A stretch of DNA of 64,000 nucleotides from Paraburkholderia caffeinitolerans (GTDB taxonomy: Bacteria > Pseudomonadota > Gammaproteobacteria > Burkholderiales > Burkholderiaceae), in NCBI RefSeq assembly GCF_902859945.1, contig NZ_CADIKL010000031.1, forward strand, positions 32,461 to 96,460, in the 5' to 3' direction. The notes under the pieces were generated by a model, which was not told the origin of the DNA, did not search any database, and saw only the letters and a list, made by a program, of their open reading frames with translations. Both the position numbers and the translations under genes were made by a program. Positions 8,350-17,504 of this stretch are shown here, piece by piece (position 1 is the first letter of the stretch; each line of letters begins with the position of its first letter).

Positions 8350-9204
8350 TCAGTTATGTCCGCGCCACGGAACGACTATGTTTTCGATCTTGCGAATCGC
8401 CAGCTCCATCGCATACCCAATCAACCCGATGATCACGATGCCGACAATCACGATGGCAACCTGCAAGGCTTGTCCTGCGAACTGCACGAGCCAACCCAGC
8501 CCGCTACTCGCCGCGATCAGTTCCGCGGCCACGAGACAGGTCCACGCCACGCCGATGCCCACGCGCATCGAGGTGAAGATTTCCGGCATTGCCGAGGGCA
8601 GCACGACCTTGCGGAAGATCTGCGCGTTGGTCGCGCCGAGCGTGCGCGCCACCGAGATGCGCAGCGCCGGCGTGCTTTTCACGCCCGACATGGTGCCGAT
8701 GATGATGACCGGAATGGTGCCGACCAGAATAAGAATGGCTTTGGGCAATTCGCCGATGCCGAACCACACCACCAGCAGCGGAATATAGGCAAGCGGCGGA
8801 ACCGGCCTCACGAACTGCAGCAGCGGGTCGATGATGTCGAACACAAACTTGTTCCGCGACATCAGCAAACCCACGGGAACGCCGATCAGAATTGCGCCGA
8901 CAAAGCCAATAACGATGCGGAAGCAACTAACCAGGATGTCGCTGAGGAGCGACTGTCCGCCATAGCCGTTATGGATGATGTCGACGAAGGCTTGCCACAC
9001 CGCCACCGGCGAAGGGAGCGCGAAGGACGGGAAAATGCCTGCTTTCGATACCGCCTGCCAAAGTAAGACGCATACCACGAGAACGGCCGTCGTCAGGGTC
9101 CAGGAATTGAGCTTTCCGTGGCCGCGGCGAATCTTGATCACAGGCTCGATTGGCGAGTCCGCGGGATGCTTCATCATTTTCGTCAGTCTGGGTAAGGCTT
9201 TCAC
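8350..9204 (-). CDS. ABC importer permease (SsuC/TauC-like)
   Basis: An inner-membrane permease of 284 aa with about six membrane segments. It has the BPD_transp_1 coupling loop (ARTLGATNAQIFRKVVLPSA, near residue 180) that contacts the ATPase. I place the start at the GTG at 9204, which follows TGAGGAGA; another GTG at 9237 would add 11 residues without a ribosome site. It is the first gene of the importer set, 24 bp before the binding-protein gene. Divergent from the MocR gene across a 478-bp region. Confidence 0.9.
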   Translation of the reverse strand: MKALPRLTKMMKHPADSPIEPVIKIRRGHGKLNSWTLTTAVLVVCVLLWQAVSKAGIFPSFALPSPVAVWQAFVDIIHNGYGGQSLLSDILVSCFRIVIGFVGAILIGVPVGLLMSRNKFVFDIIDPLLQFVRPVPPLAYIPLLVVWFGIGELPKAILILVGTIPVIIIGTMSGVKSTPALRISVARTLGATNAQIFRKVVLPSAMPEIFTSMRVGIGVAWTCLVAAELIAASSGLGWLVQFAGQALQVAIVIVGIVIIGLIGYAMELAIRKIENIVVPWRGHN

Positions 9205-9682
9205 CGCCGTCTCCTCAAGTTGAAATGCAATCAGCACGCCACGGAACGCTTTTTTTTATTCGCTACGCTTTTAGCCAGCGTTTCGCCCGTTAAGCCAAGG
9301 ATTCTCAATCAATAAAGCGGCGGGTAGTACCACGCGGGAAGATCCGATGGAGCCAGTGCCAGATGAGCGTGGTTTTCCCGATTCCTTCGATTATTCAAAC
9401 GGCGGGCGCGCAACCCGCGCGCCCGCCCGCCGGCCACGCTGCGCCGCAGCAGCGGCGGGCGTTCGACCGCCCGCACCCGTGGCGAGGGGCTTCCCGAAAA
9501 CCGCCAGGTTCGTTGGAAGGCAGGTTCATTGCAAACCGTCGCTCCGAAATTTACCTAATCGACTCGGAAGACCACTCTTGAATATTGTGGGCCGATAATG
9601 GCCGAATGTCAGGTCGATTTACGGGCCTTACAAATGAACGTTCACTGCCCTCTCACCGCCCTCACCCATCACAGGAGCAAGC
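9205..9682. promoter_or_regulatory. 478-bp divergent intergenic region (importer / MocR regulator)
   Basis: No gene is supported here. The region must hold the promoters of the leftward importer operon and the rightward MocR gene. Visible structure: a T-rich stretch near 9249-9260, a perfect 10-bp inverted repeat GCGGGCGCGC/GCGCGCCCGC at 9402-9426, and the palindrome TGAACGTTCA at 9635-9644, 38 bp before the regulator start. The last could be a regulator site; nothing proves it. Confidence 0.4.
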
Positions 9683-11269
9683 ATGCCGACCCGTACCCCG
9701 TCCGCCCTTTGGGCCCAGCAGTTTCGACGGTCACCGGAGTCGAAGACAAGCCTGCAGCATCAGATTCGCGAGATGCTGGTGGCCTCCATTCTCGACGGAC
9801 AACTGCCGCCTGACGCCGCGCTGCCATCGAGCCGCGAGTTGGCCGAGCAGCTTGGCGTCGCCCGCAATACCGTTGTGCTCGCCTATCAGATGCTCGTCGA
9901 AGAAGGTTATCTGGTCTCGCGCGAGCGCAGCGGCCACTTCGTCAACCCCGACATGCTGAAGGGTCTGCACGGCGTAACGGTGCAAAAGCGCGTGCAACAA
10001 CAGCTGCAACAGCGCGTGCAGCAACGGGAGCAACTGCGCGCGGATCAAGCCGGCGCGGCCGAGCCCCATGGCGCGGCGCCCCCCTTCGCACCCTCCTGGA
10101 AGTCGCGCATCGTGCGCCCGCCCTCGGCCCAGCGCAACATCGTCAAACCCGCCAATTGGCAGAACTATGCATATCCGTTCATTTACGGGCAATTCGATCA
10201 ATCGCTGTTTCCCACCAACGACTGGCGCGAGTGCTGCCTCAAGGCGCTGTCGATCATGGAGATCCGCAACTGGGCGCCCGACCTGATCGAACGCGACGAC
10301 GAGTCGTTGATCCAGCAGATCCGCACGCGTGTGCTGCCGCGGCGCGGCGTGTTCGCGAAGCCCGAGGAGATCATCGTGACGAACGGCTGCCAGCAGGCGC
10401 TCTATCTCGTCGCGGATTTGCTCTGCGGAAAGAACACGACGGTCGGCTTCGAGAATCCGGGGTATCCCGATGCCCGCAACATCTTCGTGAACCGCAACGC
10501 GAACCTGCTCGAACTGCCGATCGACGGCGAAGGGATCGATCCGGTGCGCCTTGCCGGCTCGCTCGCGCGCTGCGACTACGTGTTCGTCACGCCGAGCCAC
10601 CAGTGCCCGACCACGGCCACCATGCCCGTCGCGCGCCGCCGCGCGCTGCTGGAGCTCGCCCAGCAGCACGACTTCGTCATCATCGAAGACGACTACGAGA
10701 GCGAGAACACCTTCTCCGGCACGCCGCATCCGGCCTTGAAGAGCCTCGACACGGCGGATCGGGTGATCTACGTCGGCAGCCTTTCGAAGACCTTCGCGCC
10801 GGGCCTGCGCCTCGGCTATGTGGTCGGGCCGCCCGAGCTCGTGCGCGAGTTGCGCTCGGCGCGCCGCTTGATGGTGCGCCACCCGGTGGCCTATATCCAG
10901 CGCGCGTTCGCGACCTTCCTCGCACTCGGGCACCACGACGCGCTGCTGCGCCGGCTCGCCCATGCCTACAAGGAGCGGGCCCGCGCGCTGATGGCGGCGC
11001 TCGACACGCATTTGCCGGAGGTGCGCTACGTGCCGATCGGCGGCGGCGCGTCGTGCTGGGTGCAAGGCCCGCCCTGGCTCGACTCCGCGCGCCTTGCCGA
11101 CGACGCGCGCGAAGCCGGCATCCTGATCGAGCCCGGCGGCGTGTTCTTCGCCGACGAGGTCGAACACAGCCCGTGGTTCCGCATGGGTTTCTCCGCCATC
11201 GAACTCGACAAGATCGAACCCGGCGTGCGCGCGCTCGCGCAAGTCGTGCGTCTGCAGCGTCCCGCCTGA
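9683..11269 (+). CDS. MocR-family regulator (GntR domain fused to aminotransferase fold), TauR candidate
   Basis: A 528-aa one-component regulator. A GntR winged helix (about residues 22-90, with LPSSRELAEQLGVARNTVV) is joined by a Gln/Arg-rich linker (about 95-135) to a fold-type I aminotransferase domain. That domain keeps the PLP lysine in SLSKTFAPGLRLGY and IIEDDYESE. MocR proteins sense amines through PLP. Between a sulfonate-type importer and xsc it is well placed to be TauR, the taurine-responsive MocR regulator, although PdxR and GabR share the architecture. The start has AGGAG upstream. Confidence 0.88.
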   Translation: MPTRTPSALWAQQFRRSPESKTSLQHQIREMLVASILDGQLPPDAALPSSRELAEQLGVARNTVVLAYQMLVEEGYLVSRERSGHFVNPDMLKGLHGVTVQKRVQQQLQQRVQQREQLRADQAGAAEPHGAAPPFAPSWKSRIVRPPSAQRNIVKPANWQNYAYPFIYGQFDQSLFPTNDWRECCLKALSIMEIRNWAPDLIERDDESLIQQIRTRVLPRRGVFAKPEEIIVTNGCQQALYLVADLLCGKNTTVGFENPGYPDARNIFVNRNANLLELPIDGEGIDPVRLAGSLARCDYVFVTPSHQCPTTATMPVARRRALLELAQQHDFVIIEDDYESENTFSGTPHPALKSLDTADRVIYVGSLSKTFAPGLRLGYVVGPPELVRELRSARRLMVRHPVAYIQRAFATFLALGHHDALLRRLAHAYKERARALMAALDTHLPEVRYVPIGGGASCWVQGPPWLDSARLADDAREAGILIEPGGVFFADEVEHSPWFRMGFSAIELDKIEPGVRALAQVVRLQRPA

Positions 11270-11414
11270 GCGTTCCCGCGGCTGTCCGCGCCCTGGCCCA
11301 GGCGAAAGCTTCGCACTGGTGCTACCGCCCCCCATGAGCAAACCCTAATGTGTCGATATACGGTGCCGCACGCGACTTCTCGCGCAAGGCACCGGCTTCC
11401 AACTGGAGACACGT

Positions 11415-11819
11415 ATGGCAGATACGCTCAGCGCCCAATCCACCGTCACGGCCGACACGCTCGCCGCCTTTTCCGATGCCTTCAACCGTCATGACGCCAA
11501 TGCGCTGATGGAATTCATGACTGAAGACTGCGTATTCGACGCGGCTGGCGGACCGGAGGTCCACGGCACCCGCTTCGTCGGACGCGAAGCGGTGCGCGCC
11601 GCTTTCGAAGCCGTCTTTCGCACCTTCCCCGACGCTCACTGGGGCTCGGGCCGCCACTACGTCGTGGGCGATCGCGGCGTGTCCGAGTGGGTGTTCACGG
11701 GCACGCATGCCGAAGGCTGGCGCATCGAAGCCGAAGGCTGCGATCTCTTCGAGTTTCGCGATGGACGGATTGCCGTGAAGCGCGCATTCCGCAAAGAACG
11801 CCCGAAGCTGCAGGCGTGA
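11415..11819 (+). CDS. NTF2/SnoaL-fold protein, possible taurine dehydrogenase small subunit
   Basis: A small (134 aa) SnoaL-like protein of the NTF2 cone fold. The pattern AFSDAFNRHDANALMEFMTEDCVFD, then GREAVRAAFEAVF, EWVFTGTHAEGWRIEAEGCDLF and FRDGRI is characteristic. GGAGAC precedes the ATG. It is encoded between the MocR regulator and xsc on the same strand. Proteins of this fold are annotated as TauX, the small subunit of taurine dehydrogenase, in some taurine degraders; I recall this but cannot check it here. Equally it may be an accessory protein of unknown role. Confidence 0.7.
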   Translation: MADTLSAQSTVTADTLAAFSDAFNRHDANALMEFMTEDCVFDAAGGPEVHGTRFVGREAVRAAFEAVFRTFPDAHWGSGRHYVVGDRGVSEWVFTGTHAEGWRIEAEGCDLFEFRDGRIAVKRAFRKERPKLQA

Positions 11820-11977
11820 GCCCGCGCATAGGCCCGATATCGAGCCAGGTGTTTTGAAACAAAACGTTCCATTCCATTCCAGATTTATCCATCGAACACA
11901 GATTTCCTTGACCCTCACGGGGCGCCGAATAGCATCGAATACACGGCATCCCGTCAAACGACAACCGGAGACAGTTG

Positions 11978-13789
11978 ATGAGCGAAAAGACCTCGACCCA
12001 GGCGGCCAGCGGCCCGCAGGACATGACCCCGTCCGAAGCCTTTGTTGAAACCATGGCGGCCAACGGCGTGACCGACATGTTCGGCATCATGGGCTCCGCG
12101 TTCATGGACGCGATGGACATCTTCGCGCCCGCCGGCATCCGCCTCATTCCCGTCGTTCACGAGCAAGGCGCGGCGCACATGGCCGACGGCTACTCGCGCG
12201 TGTCGGGCCGCCACGGCGTGGTGATCGGCCAGAACGGCCCCGGCATCAGCAATTGCGTGACCGCCATTGCGGCGGCTTACTGGGCCCATAGCCCGGTCGT
12301 GATGATCACGCCCGAGGCCGGCACCATGGGCATCGGCCTCGGCGGCTTCCAGGAAGCGAATCAACTGCCGATGTTCCAGGAGTTCACGAAGTACCAGGGC
12401 CACGTGACCCACCCCGCGCGCATGGCCGAATACACCGCGCGCTGCTTCGACCGGGCGATGTCCGAAATGGGCCCGACCCAGCTGAACATTCCGCGCGATT
12501 ACTTCTACGGCAAGATCAAGGCCGAGATTCCGCAGCCGCGCCGCCTCGACCGCGGCGCCGGCGGCGACGAAAGCCTGAACGAAGCGGCGGATCTGATCGC
12601 TTCCGCCAAGTTCCCGGTCATCATCTCGGGCGGCGGCGTCGTGATGGGCGATGCGATCGAGGAATGCAAGGCGCTCGCCGAACGCCTCGGCGCGCCGGTC
12701 GTGAACAGCTACCTGCACAACGACTCGTTCCCGGCCAACCATCCGCTCTGGTGCGGCCCGCTCGGCTATCAGGGATCGAAGGCCGCGATGAAGCTGATCT
12801 CGCGCGCCGACGTCGTGATCGCGCTGGGCTCGCGTCTCGGACCGTTCGGCACGCTGCCGCAACATGGTATGGACTACTGGCCAAAAGACGCGAAGATCAT
12901 CCAGATCGACGCCGATCACAAGATGCTCGGCCTCGTGAAGAAGATCTCGGTGGGCATTTGCGGCGACGCCAAGGCCGCCGCACAGGCGCTCACCGCGCGC
13001 CTCGCGAACCGCACCCTCGTGAGCGACGCCACGCGTGGCGAACGCGCCGACCAGATCGCCAGCGAAAAGGCCGCGTGGGAAAAAGAACTCGATTCGTGGA
13101 CGCACGAGCGCGACGCTTACAGCCTCGACATGATCGAAGAGCAGAAGCACGAGCGCACGCCCACCGGCGGCGAGTATCTGCACCCGCGCCAGGTGCTGCG
13201 CGAGCTGGAAAAGGCGATGCCCGAGGACGTCATGGTGTCCACCGACATCGGCAACATCAACTCGGTCGCCAACAGCTATCTGCGCTTCAACAAGCCGCGC
13301 AGCTTCTTCGCCGCGATGAGCTGGGGCAATTGCGGCTACGCGTTCCCGACCATCATCGGCGCGAAGGTCGCCGCGCCTCACCGCCCCGCGATCTCGTATG
13401 CGGGTGACGGCGCCTGGGGCATGAGCCTGATGGAAACGCTCACCTGCGTGCGCCACAACATTCCGGTGACGGCTGTGGTGTTCCATAACCGCCAGTGGGG
13501 TGCGGAGAAGAAGAACCAGGTGGACTTCTATGACCGCCGCTTCGTGGCGGGCGAGCTGGATAGCCCGAGTTTCGCCGGCATCGCGAAGGCCATGGGCGCG
13601 GAAGGCATCGTGGTGGACAAGCTCGAGGACGTGGGCCCGGCGCTCAAGCGCGCGATCGATCTGCAGATGAATCACGGCAAGACGACCATTGTCGAGATCA
13701 TGTGCACGCGCGAACTCGGCGATCCGTTCCGCCGCGACGCACTGTCGAAGCCCGTGCGCATGCTCGACAAGTACAAGGACTTCGTCTAA
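11978..13789 (+). CDS. xsc: Sulfoacetaldehyde acetyltransferase
   Basis: A thiamine-diphosphate enzyme (603 aa, full length) that desulfonates sulfoacetaldehyde with phosphate to acetyl phosphate and sulfite. It shows the ThDP-activating Glu in PVVHEQGAAHMADG, the acetolactate-synthase-like core, and the Mg/ThDP motif from GDGAWGMSLMET to VVFHNRQWG. Segments such as MGSAFMDAMDIFAPAG and GGFQEANQLPMFQEFTKYQG are near-identical to what I know of Cupriavidus Xsc. Start: ATG 11978 after GGAGAC; a TTG three bases earlier is an unlikely alternative. It is the central enzyme for taurine, isethionate and sulfoacetate, and its product feeds Pta immediately downstream. Confidence 0.95.
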   Translation: MSEKTSTQAASGPQDMTPSEAFVETMAANGVTDMFGIMGSAFMDAMDIFAPAGIRLIPVVHEQGAAHMADGYSRVSGRHGVVIGQNGPGISNCVTAIAAAYWAHSPVVMITPEAGTMGIGLGGFQEANQLPMFQEFTKYQGHVTHPARMAEYTARCFDRAMSEMGPTQLNIPRDYFYGKIKAEIPQPRRLDRGAGGDESLNEAADLIASAKFPVIISGGGVVMGDAIEECKALAERLGAPVVNSYLHNDSFPANHPLWCGPLGYQGSKAAMKLISRADVVIALGSRLGPFGTLPQHGMDYWPKDAKIIQIDADHKMLGLVKKISVGICGDAKAAAQALTARLANRTLVSDATRGERADQIASEKAAWEKELDSWTHERDAYSLDMIEEQKHERTPTGGEYLHPRQVLRELEKAMPEDVMVSTDIGNINSVANSYLRFNKPRSFFAAMSWGNCGYAFPTIIGAKVAAPHRPAISYAGDGAWGMSLMETLTCVRHNIPVTAVVFHNRQWGAEKKNQVDFYDRRFVAGELDSPSFAGIAKAMGAEGIVVDKLEDVGPALKRAIDLQMNHGKTTIVEIMCTRELGDPFRRDALSKPVRMLDKYKDFV

Positions 13790-13797
13790 AGGGCCCG

Positions 13798-13866
13798 GGC
13801 CTGTTCACACTAATAACAGGCCTTGGCAGCGGCCCGCGCGCGTCAACCCGGCGCGCGCGGGTTTTT
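13798..13866 (+). terminator. Two hairpins between xsc and pta
   Basis: GGCCTGTT/AACAGGCC (13798-13822) is followed by CCCGCGCGCG/CGCGCGCGGG (13833-13861) and then TTTTT. The second has the form of an intrinsic terminator. Because xsc and pta are codirectional and 127 bp apart, it probably attenuates or processes the transcript between them. Confidence 0.65.
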
Positions 13867-13916
13867 GCGCCTGTGCATGAAGTCCATGAAGCGCATTTCT
13901 TTGAACCGATGAAATT

Positions 13917-14966
13917 ATGAAAGCCCTGAACCGCATTGTCGAAAACGCCCGCCTGGCGCCCATGCGCATCGTGCTTTGCGAGGCCGAGGACGCGCGCGTG
14001 CTCGCCGCCGCGGCCCGGGCGAGCCAGGAGGGCATGGCCCGCGTCATGCTGGTGGGCGCGCCGGACGCGATCCGCGCCGCCGCCGCGCGCGAGTCGGTCG
14101 ACCTCGGCGAGATCGCGCTGATCGATCCGCAAACCAGCGCATGGCGTACCGCCTTCGCCGACGAACTCGTCGCGTTGCGCGGCGCGAAAGGCATGACGCC
14201 CGCGCTCGCATGGGAAGAAGCCGCAAAGCCGCTTGTTTTCGCCAACCTGATGGTGCGCCTCGGCCACGCGGACGGCTCGGTGGCCGGCGCCGTTCACACG
14301 AGCGCCGACGTCGTGCGCGCGGCCATTCAGCTGATCGGCGTCGAGCCGTCTTTCAAGCTCGTGTCGAGCTTCTTCCTGATGATGCTGTGCGAGCCGTTTC
14401 ACCGCTACAAAGGCGGGCTGATCTTCTCCGACTGCGCGCTCGTGGTGGACCCCGACGCCGCGCAGCTCGCCGAGATCGCGATGGCCGCCGCGGACAGCGC
14501 GCGCAGCCTCCTGATGGAGGAGCCGCGCGTCGCGATGCTGTCGTTCTCGACCAGCGGCAGCGCTCACCACGCTAGCGTGGACAAGGTGATCGAAGCGACG
14601 CGCCGCGTGCACGAGCAGCGCCCCACGCTGTGCGTGGACGGCGACGTGCAGCTCGACGCCGCGCTGGTGGCCGAAATCGCCGAGCGCAAGATCGAGCATT
14701 CGCAGTGCGGCGGCCATGCGAACGTGCTGGTGTTTCCGAATCTCGACGCGGGCAATATCGGCTACAAGCTCGCGGAGCGCCTCGGCGGCGCGAAGGCCAT
14801 CGGCCCGCTGATGCAGGGCCTCAACCGGCCCGCCAACGACCTTTCGCGCGGCTGCTCGCCCGAAGACATTTATTACGTGATCGCCACCACGGCGGTCCAG
14901 GCGCAAACGGCCCAAGCGGCCCGCCCCCGCGCCGTCACCCACTCGCAGGAACCGCACGCAGCATGA
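13917..14966 (+). CDS. pta: Phosphate acetyltransferase
   Basis: A cytosolic PTA_PTB-family enzyme (349 aa) converting acetyl phosphate and CoA to acetyl-CoA and phosphate. It is the short form without the N-terminal DRTGG/P-loop region. Motifs include VGAPDAIRAAA, GSVAGAVHTSADVVRAA, AMLSFSTSGSA, VDGDVQLDAALV and HANVLVFPNLDAGNIGYK. Following xsc it completes the conversion of sulfoacetaldehyde to acetyl-CoA, as in other sulfonate degraders. Its stop overlaps the next start (ATGA), so translation of the exporter is probably coupled. The ATG has only a weak ribosome site. Confidence 0.93.
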   Translation: MKALNRIVENARLAPMRIVLCEAEDARVLAAAARASQEGMARVMLVGAPDAIRAAAARESVDLGEIALIDPQTSAWRTAFADELVALRGAKGMTPALAWEEAAKPLVFANLMVRLGHADGSVAGAVHTSADVVRAAIQLIGVEPSFKLVSSFFLMMLCEPFHRYKGGLIFSDCALVVDPDAAQLAEIAMAAADSARSLLMEEPRVAMLSFSTSGSAHHASVDKVIEATRRVHEQRPTLCVDGDVQLDAALVAEIAERKIEHSQCGGHANVLVFPNLDAGNIGYKLAERLGGAKAIGPLMQGLNRPANDLSRGCSPEDIYYVIATTAVQAQTAQAARPRAVTHSQEPHAA

Positions 14967-15724
14967 CGCATGAGAAGGTTTTGGTGCTGATCGCCGTGAT
15001 CGGCGCCGCCAGTTATTTTCAGACGATTACCGGCTTCGGCCTGAGCATGATCGTCATGGGCGCGACCAGCGGCTTCAGCCTCGCGCCGCTCGCCAGCATC
15101 GCCACGCTGATGAGTCTCGTCACGCTCGCCAACAGCGCGACCGCGCTGCCCGGCAAGCTCCACCATATCGACTGGCGCGCGGTGGGCGCCGCGACGCTCG
15201 GCGTGCTGCCCTCGGTCGTGGTGGGCGTGCTGACGCTCAACTATCTGAGCACGGCGGCCTCGGGCGTGCTGCAATTGCTGCTTGGCGTGGTCGTGCTGTA
15301 CGGCGGCCTGAGCGCGGCGTTGCAGCCCGCGCCGCTTGCGCAGCGTTCAGGAGACCGCAGCTTTTTCGTGAGCGGTGTGTTCGGCGGTCTTTTGAGCGGC
15401 ATGTTCGGCCTGTCGGGGCCGCCGCTGATCTTCCAGTTCTATCGGCAGCCGCTCAAGCTGGTCGAGATTCGCTGCGCGCTGATCGTGATCTTCACGGTGA
15501 GTTCGCTCACGCGTGTGCTGTTCAACGCATGGGAAGGCGCGCTGCCCGCTTCGATCTGCATCCAGGCCGCGCTCGCCGCGCCGGTCGTCATGCTGATGAC
15601 GCTCGCCGCACGCCATTACCCGCCACCGCTCTCCTCGGTCGCGATGCGCAGGCTCGCGTTCGGCGTGCTGATGGTGATTGGGGTTTCGCTCATACTCACC
15701 GCAGTGAAGGAAATGGTCGGCTGA
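14963..15724 (+). CDS. TauE/SafE-family membrane exporter (sulfite export candidate)
   Basis: A 253-aa polytopic inner-membrane protein of the TauE/SafE (DUF81) family, with about seven or eight hydrophobic segments and the internal repeat typical of the family: FQTITGFGLSMIVMG in the N half and GMFGLSGPPLIFQFY in the C half. It starts inside the pta stop (ATGA overlap). TauE-type proteins next to xsc are proposed exporters of the sulfite released by desulfonation. Function here is inferred from family plus position. Confidence 0.85.
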   Translation: MTHEKVLVLIAVIGAASYFQTITGFGLSMIVMGATSGFSLAPLASIATLMSLVTLANSATALPGKLHHIDWRAVGAATLGVLPSVVVGVLTLNYLSTAASGVLQLLLGVVVLYGGLSAALQPAPLAQRSGDRSFFVSGVFGGLLSGMFGLSGPPLIFQFYRQPLKLVEIRCALIVIFTVSSLTRVLFNAWEGALPASICIQAALAAPVVMLMTLAARHYPPPLSSVAMRRLAFGVLMVIGVSLILTAVKEMVG

Positions 15725-15749
15725 ATCAGGCCGTCCGACCATCAGACCA

Positions 15750-17504
15750 TCAGACCGCGTGGGCTGCCTGGCAGCGCCCGATCCATCGCGCGAGGCCGAT
15801 CAGCCGCGCCATGTCTAGCGCCTCGCCGGAGTCGATCGCGACGCAGTACTGATAATACGGGCTGAGATCCAGCCCGACGCCCAGCCCGATCACATCGACG
15901 TCGCGCATGGCCTCGTGCTGCGCCACCACTTCCTTCAGGTGATTGTCGAGGTAGAAGGCGTCGTTCATCTGTGCCGTTGCCGTGTCCATCGGGCTGCCAT
16001 CGGAGACCACCACGAGAATGCGGCGCGCCTCGGTGCGGCTCGCGAGCCGCGCGCACGCCCATTCGACCGCTTCGCCGTCCACGCCTTCGCGAAACAGGTC
16101 GGGCTTGAGCAGCGCGGCGATGGCCGGGCGAGCGCGTCGCCAGCTTTCGTCTGCGGATTTGAACACCATGTGGCAGGTCTCGTTCAGGCGTCCCGGATGC
16201 GGCGGCCGCCCGTTCGCGAGCCAGTCCGCACGCGCGCGTCCGCCGTTCCAGGCCTGAGTCGTGAAGCCGAGCACCTCGGTTGCAATGCCCGCCTGCTCGC
16301 ACGCGCGCGCAAACAGATCGACCATCATCGCCACGGGCTCGATATGCGCCTTCATGGACCCCGAGCAATCGATCAAGAAGCCCACCACGCAATCGCTGCG
16401 CGGCTCGTAGCGTTCACGCCGGAACACGCGCCGCTCGGCGGGCGAGCTGACGACTTGCGCGAGGCGTCTGCCGTCGATGCGGCCGTCTTCCTCGCCAAAC
16501 AGCCAGCCGTCGCGCTGCGGCACCGCAATCGCCATTTGCAGCACGCGCGCGAGCCGCGCGACGTTGATGCCGCGAGCGGCGATGCGCTCGTCGAGCCGTT
16601 CGCGGTACTCGCCCAGCAGCGCCTCGCGGATGCGCGTTGCGGGCCGGATCTCGCGGTCGTACTGCGTCGTGTATGCGCGATAGCCGTCCTCCGCCTCGGC
16701 CAGCACGCGGCTCGTGCCGGTGGTCGCGAGCGCGGGCAGCTCGGCGCTGGTTTCGTCGAAGTCGACCCAGAGCGAGAACGACGTCAGCGCGTCGTCGGGC
16801 GCGCGGGCTTCGGCGTCGTCGTCCAGAGCGCGCGCCGCGCGCGCGTCGTCGAGCATCGACGCGATGCGTCGCGCCAGTTCCAGTGCATGCGCCGCGTAGG
16901 CGCGCTGGTCGGTGCGATGCGCGCGCAGCCCGGCCAGCTGCATGCCGATTGCCGGCACGATGCCGGCGCGCGTCGCTTCGATCAGGTCCTCGGTTTCTTC
17001 GAGCACGGGCCAGCCGGTCACGCGCGACCACACGATCTGCGCGACCGTATAAAGCAGGATGCCGAGGTGGCCTTCGCTCAATCCCGAGCGGCACCAGGCG
17101 CGCGACCAGGTTTCGAAGCGGTGCCGCAAGTTCTGTGCGAGGCCCGGCATGCCTGGCGGCAGGCACGCCTCGCAGCGCACCTGCTCGAATAGCTCGAACA
17201 GCAGGCGCTCGATGGCGTCCTCGGGACACAGTTGCCGGTGCAGCGCGGCATCGGAATGGAGCAGCCGCAGCGCCGCGCCGTCGGCGGCGCCGCGCTGCGA
17301 GGGGAAGTCGTCTTCGTAGGCGTTGCTGCGCAAATGCGGGGCGTGGAGCGGCAGCGGCCGCAACTCGCGGCAAAGGCGCCCACCGCGATAGTGGAGCGCG
17401 GCGTCGCCGGTCAGCGCGCGCACGGCGGCCGCGCACAGCGCCTCGTGCCGCAGCGCGGCGCGCACGGCTTCAGGCGTGGGCGTCGTTGTGGGCTCGATCG
17501 TCAC
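15750..17504 (-). CDS. cobT: CobT-like vWA-domain protein (cobaltochelatase-type subunit)
   Basis: A 584-aa cytoplasmic protein with a helical acidic middle region and a C-terminal von Willebrand A domain (about residues 370-580). The MIDAS motif DCSGSMK and a second metal segment VVSDGSPMD are intact. It follows the CobS-like ATPase with an ATGA overlap. CobS-CobT form the AAA+/vWA chaperone that drives CobN in aerobic cobalt insertion into hydrogenobyrinate diamide. Its ending in a full vWA domain and its strict pairing fit CobT. No cobN or other cobalamin gene lies in the window, so a different client protein is possible. Converges on the TauE-type gene with a 25-bp gap. Confidence 0.8.
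   Translation of the reverse strand: MTIEPTTTPTPEAVRAALRHEALCAAAVRALTGDAALHYRGGRLCRELRPLPLHAPHLRSNAYEDDFPSQRGAADGAALRLLHSDAALHRQLCPEDAIERLLFELFEQVRCEACLPPGMPGLAQNLRHRFETWSRAWCRSGLSEGHLGILLYTVAQIVWSRVTGWPVLEETEDLIEATRAGIVPAIGMQLAGLRAHRTDQRAYAAHALELARRIASMLDDARAARALDDDAEARAPDDALTSFSLWVDFDETSAELPALATTGTSRVLAEAEDGYRAYTTQYDREIRPATRIREALLGEYRERLDERIAARGINVARLARVLQMAIAVPQRDGWLFGEEDGRIDGRRLAQVVSSPAERRVFRRERYEPRSDCVVGFLIDCSGSMKAHIEPVAMMVDLFARACEQAGIATEVLGFTTQAWNGGRARADWLANGRPPHPGRLNETCHMVFKSADESWRRARPAIAALLKPDLFREGVDGEAVEWACARLASRTEARRILVVVSDGSPMDTATAQMNDAFYLDNHLKEVVAQHEAMRDVDVIGLGVGLDLSPYYQYCVAIDSGEALDMARLIGLARWIGRCQAAHAV

Noticed and set aside
9402..9426. Intrinsic terminator in the importer/MocR region
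   Set aside because: The hairpin is perfect, but no T-run follows on either strand and both flanking genes run away from it.
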